From Paracoccaceae bacterium (GTDB lineage: Bacteria > Pseudomonadota > Alphaproteobacteria > Rhodobacterales > Rhodobacteraceae), in NCBI GenBank assembly GCA_015487335.1, contig WFPZ01000034.1:1-5468 (forward strand): DNA of 5,468 nucleotides, written 5' to 3'. Position 1 is the stretch's first letter; each line of letters begins with the position of its first letter. A model generated the notes under the pieces. That model was given only the letters and a program-made list of their open reading frames with translations, had not been told where the DNA came from and searched no databases. Positions 4,529 to 5,468 of this stretch are shown piece after piece. The position numbers and the translations under genes were made by a program.

Positions 4529-5468
4529 TGGGCAACCTGCTTTCCATAATCACCTTCCTGCCGCTGGCGGCCGCCCTGATCCTGGCCCTGTTCCTGCGCG
4601 GCAACGACGAGGCGGCGCAGCGCAACGCCAAGTGGCTGGCCCTGATCGCCACCTCCGCCACCTTCCTGGTGTCGCTGTTCGTGCTGGCGATGTTCGACCC
4701 GGCCGACACCGGCTTTCAGTTCGTGGAAGAGCGCGACTGGCTGCTGGGCCTGAAATACAAGATGGGGGTGGATGGCATCTCGATCCTCTTCGTGATGCTG
4801 ACCACCTTCCTGATGCCCATCACGATTGCCGCCTGCTGGAACGTGACGCATCGGGTGAAGGAATACATGATCGCCTTCCTGGTGCTGGAGACCCTGATGC
4901 TGGGCGTCTTCATGGCGCTCGATCTGGTGCTGTTCTACCTCTTCTTCGAGGGTGGCCTGATCCCGATGTTCCTGATCATCGGCATCTGGGGCGGGAAGGA
5001 CCGCATCTATGCCTCCTTCAAGTTCTTCCTCTACACCTTCCTCGGCTCGGTGCTGATGCTGGTGGCGATCATCGCCATGTACATGGACGCGGGCACCACC
5101 GACATTCCCACCCTGCTGGGCCACGAGTTCAGCGCCGGCACGATCTCGATCGCGGGCTATCAGATCGTGGGCGGGCTGCAGACGCTGCTGTGGCTGGCCT
5201 TCTTCGCCAGCTTCGCCGTCAAGATGCCGATGTGGCCGTTCCACACCTGGCTGCCTGACGCCCACGTGCAGGCGCCCACCGCCGGTTCGGTGGTGCTGGC
5301 GGCGATCCTGCTGAAGATGGGCGGTTACGGCTTCCTGCGGTTCAGCCTTCCGATGTTCCCCGTGGGTTCGGAGCTTCTGGCGCCGCTGGTGCTGTGGCTG
5401 TCGGCGATCGCCATCGTCTACACCTCGCTGGTGGCGCTGGCCCAGAAGGACATGAAGAAGCTGATCGC
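4528..5468 (+). CDS. nuoM: NADH-quinone oxidoreductase subunit M (NuoM), 5' part
   Basis: The ATG at 4528 overlaps the nuoL TGA by one base, and the frame stays open to the window end, giving 313 full codons of a protein usually near 500-515 aa. NuoM (ND4) is the middle antiporter-like proton-pumping subunit of the membrane arm. The start MGNLLSIITFLPLAAALILAL is a normal first helix. Diagnostic motifs are present: the MGVDGISILFVMLTTFLMP segment (79-97), Glu141 in LFYLFFEGGLIPMFLIIGIW (E. coli Glu144), Lys232 in ASFAVKMPMWPFHTWLPDAH (E. coli Lys234) and Lys263 in AGSVVLAAILLKMGGYGFLR (E. coli Lys265). The visible part ends at LVALAQKDMKKLIA, the conserved segment after the central helices. 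The distal Glu407 equivalent lies beyond the window. FHTWLPDAHVQAPTAGSVVLA separates it from NuoL (LHTWLPDAMEGPTPVSALI) and NuoN. Confidence 0.97.
   Translation, partial: MGNLLSIITFLPLAAALILALFLRGNDEAAQRNAKWLALIATSATFLVSLFVLAMFDPADTGFQFVEERDWLLGLKYKMGVDGISILFVMLTTFLMPITIAACWNVTHRVKEYMIAFLVLETLMLGVFMALDLVLFYLFFEGGLIPMFLIIGIWGGKDRIYASFKFFLYTFLGSVLMLVAIIAMYMDAGTTDIPTLLGHEFSAGTISIAGYQIVGGLQTLLWLAFFASFAVKMPMWPFHTWLPDAHVQAPTAGSVVLAAILLKMGGYGFLRFSLPMFPVGSELLAPLVLWLSAIAIVYTSLVALAQKDMKKLI

Noticed and set aside
4456..5265. A 269-codon minus-strand open frame opposite nuoM
   Set aside because: It has the same mirror composition (Gln, His, Glu, Gly, Arg rich) as the frame opposite nuoL. nuoM is unmistakable on the + strand.
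2465..5468. Mrp-type Na+/H+ antiporter genes instead of nuoL/nuoM
   Set aside because: The fold is shared, but position after nuoH-I-J-K, the NuoL lateral-helix region and NuoL/NuoM-specific motifs identify complex I subunits.

Overview
The window is the middle-to-late part of a nuo operon, which encodes the proton-pumping NADH:quinone oxidoreductase (respiratory complex I). All genes lie on the + strand. High GC, strong C/G preference at third codon positions, and protein sequences close to those of the Rhodobacter/Paracoccus group point to an alphaproteobacterium, most likely of the order Rhodobacterales. That placement rests on recognised sequence character and gene order, not on a database search.

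Layout: the 3' part of nuoH (1-545), nuoI (550-1041), a small soluble carboxymuconolactone-decarboxylase-like gene (1038-1445), nuoJ (1442-2056), a predicted 36-residue single-span membrane protein (2058-2168), nuoK (2155-2460), nuoL (2465-4528) and the 5' part of nuoM (4528-5468, cut by the window end). Coding is almost continuous. Gaps are at most 4 nt, and four junctions overlap (ATGA, ATGA, 14 nt, TGATG), so translational coupling within one long transcript is likely. I see no promoter, terminator, tRNA, rRNA, CRISPR array or insertion sequence, and no gene-free stretch above 300 bases.

How the genes work together: NuoI carries two [4Fe-4S] clusters that pass electrons from the peripheral arm towards quinone. 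NuoH forms the membrane side of the quinone cavity and the link to the membrane arm. NuoJ and NuoK carry the first part of the charged axis through the membrane. NuoL and NuoM are antiporter-like pumping modules. The key charged residues expected for NuoI, K and L, and for the visible part of M, are all present, so the complex looks functional.

Two inserted genes are not core complex I subunits: the 135-aa carboxymuconolactone-decarboxylase-like protein between nuoI and nuoJ, and the 36-aa membrane ORF between nuoJ and nuoK. They are the only parts of the window with open functional questions. I see no evidence of a wholly new system; otherwise this is a conventional alphaproteobacterial complex I operon.
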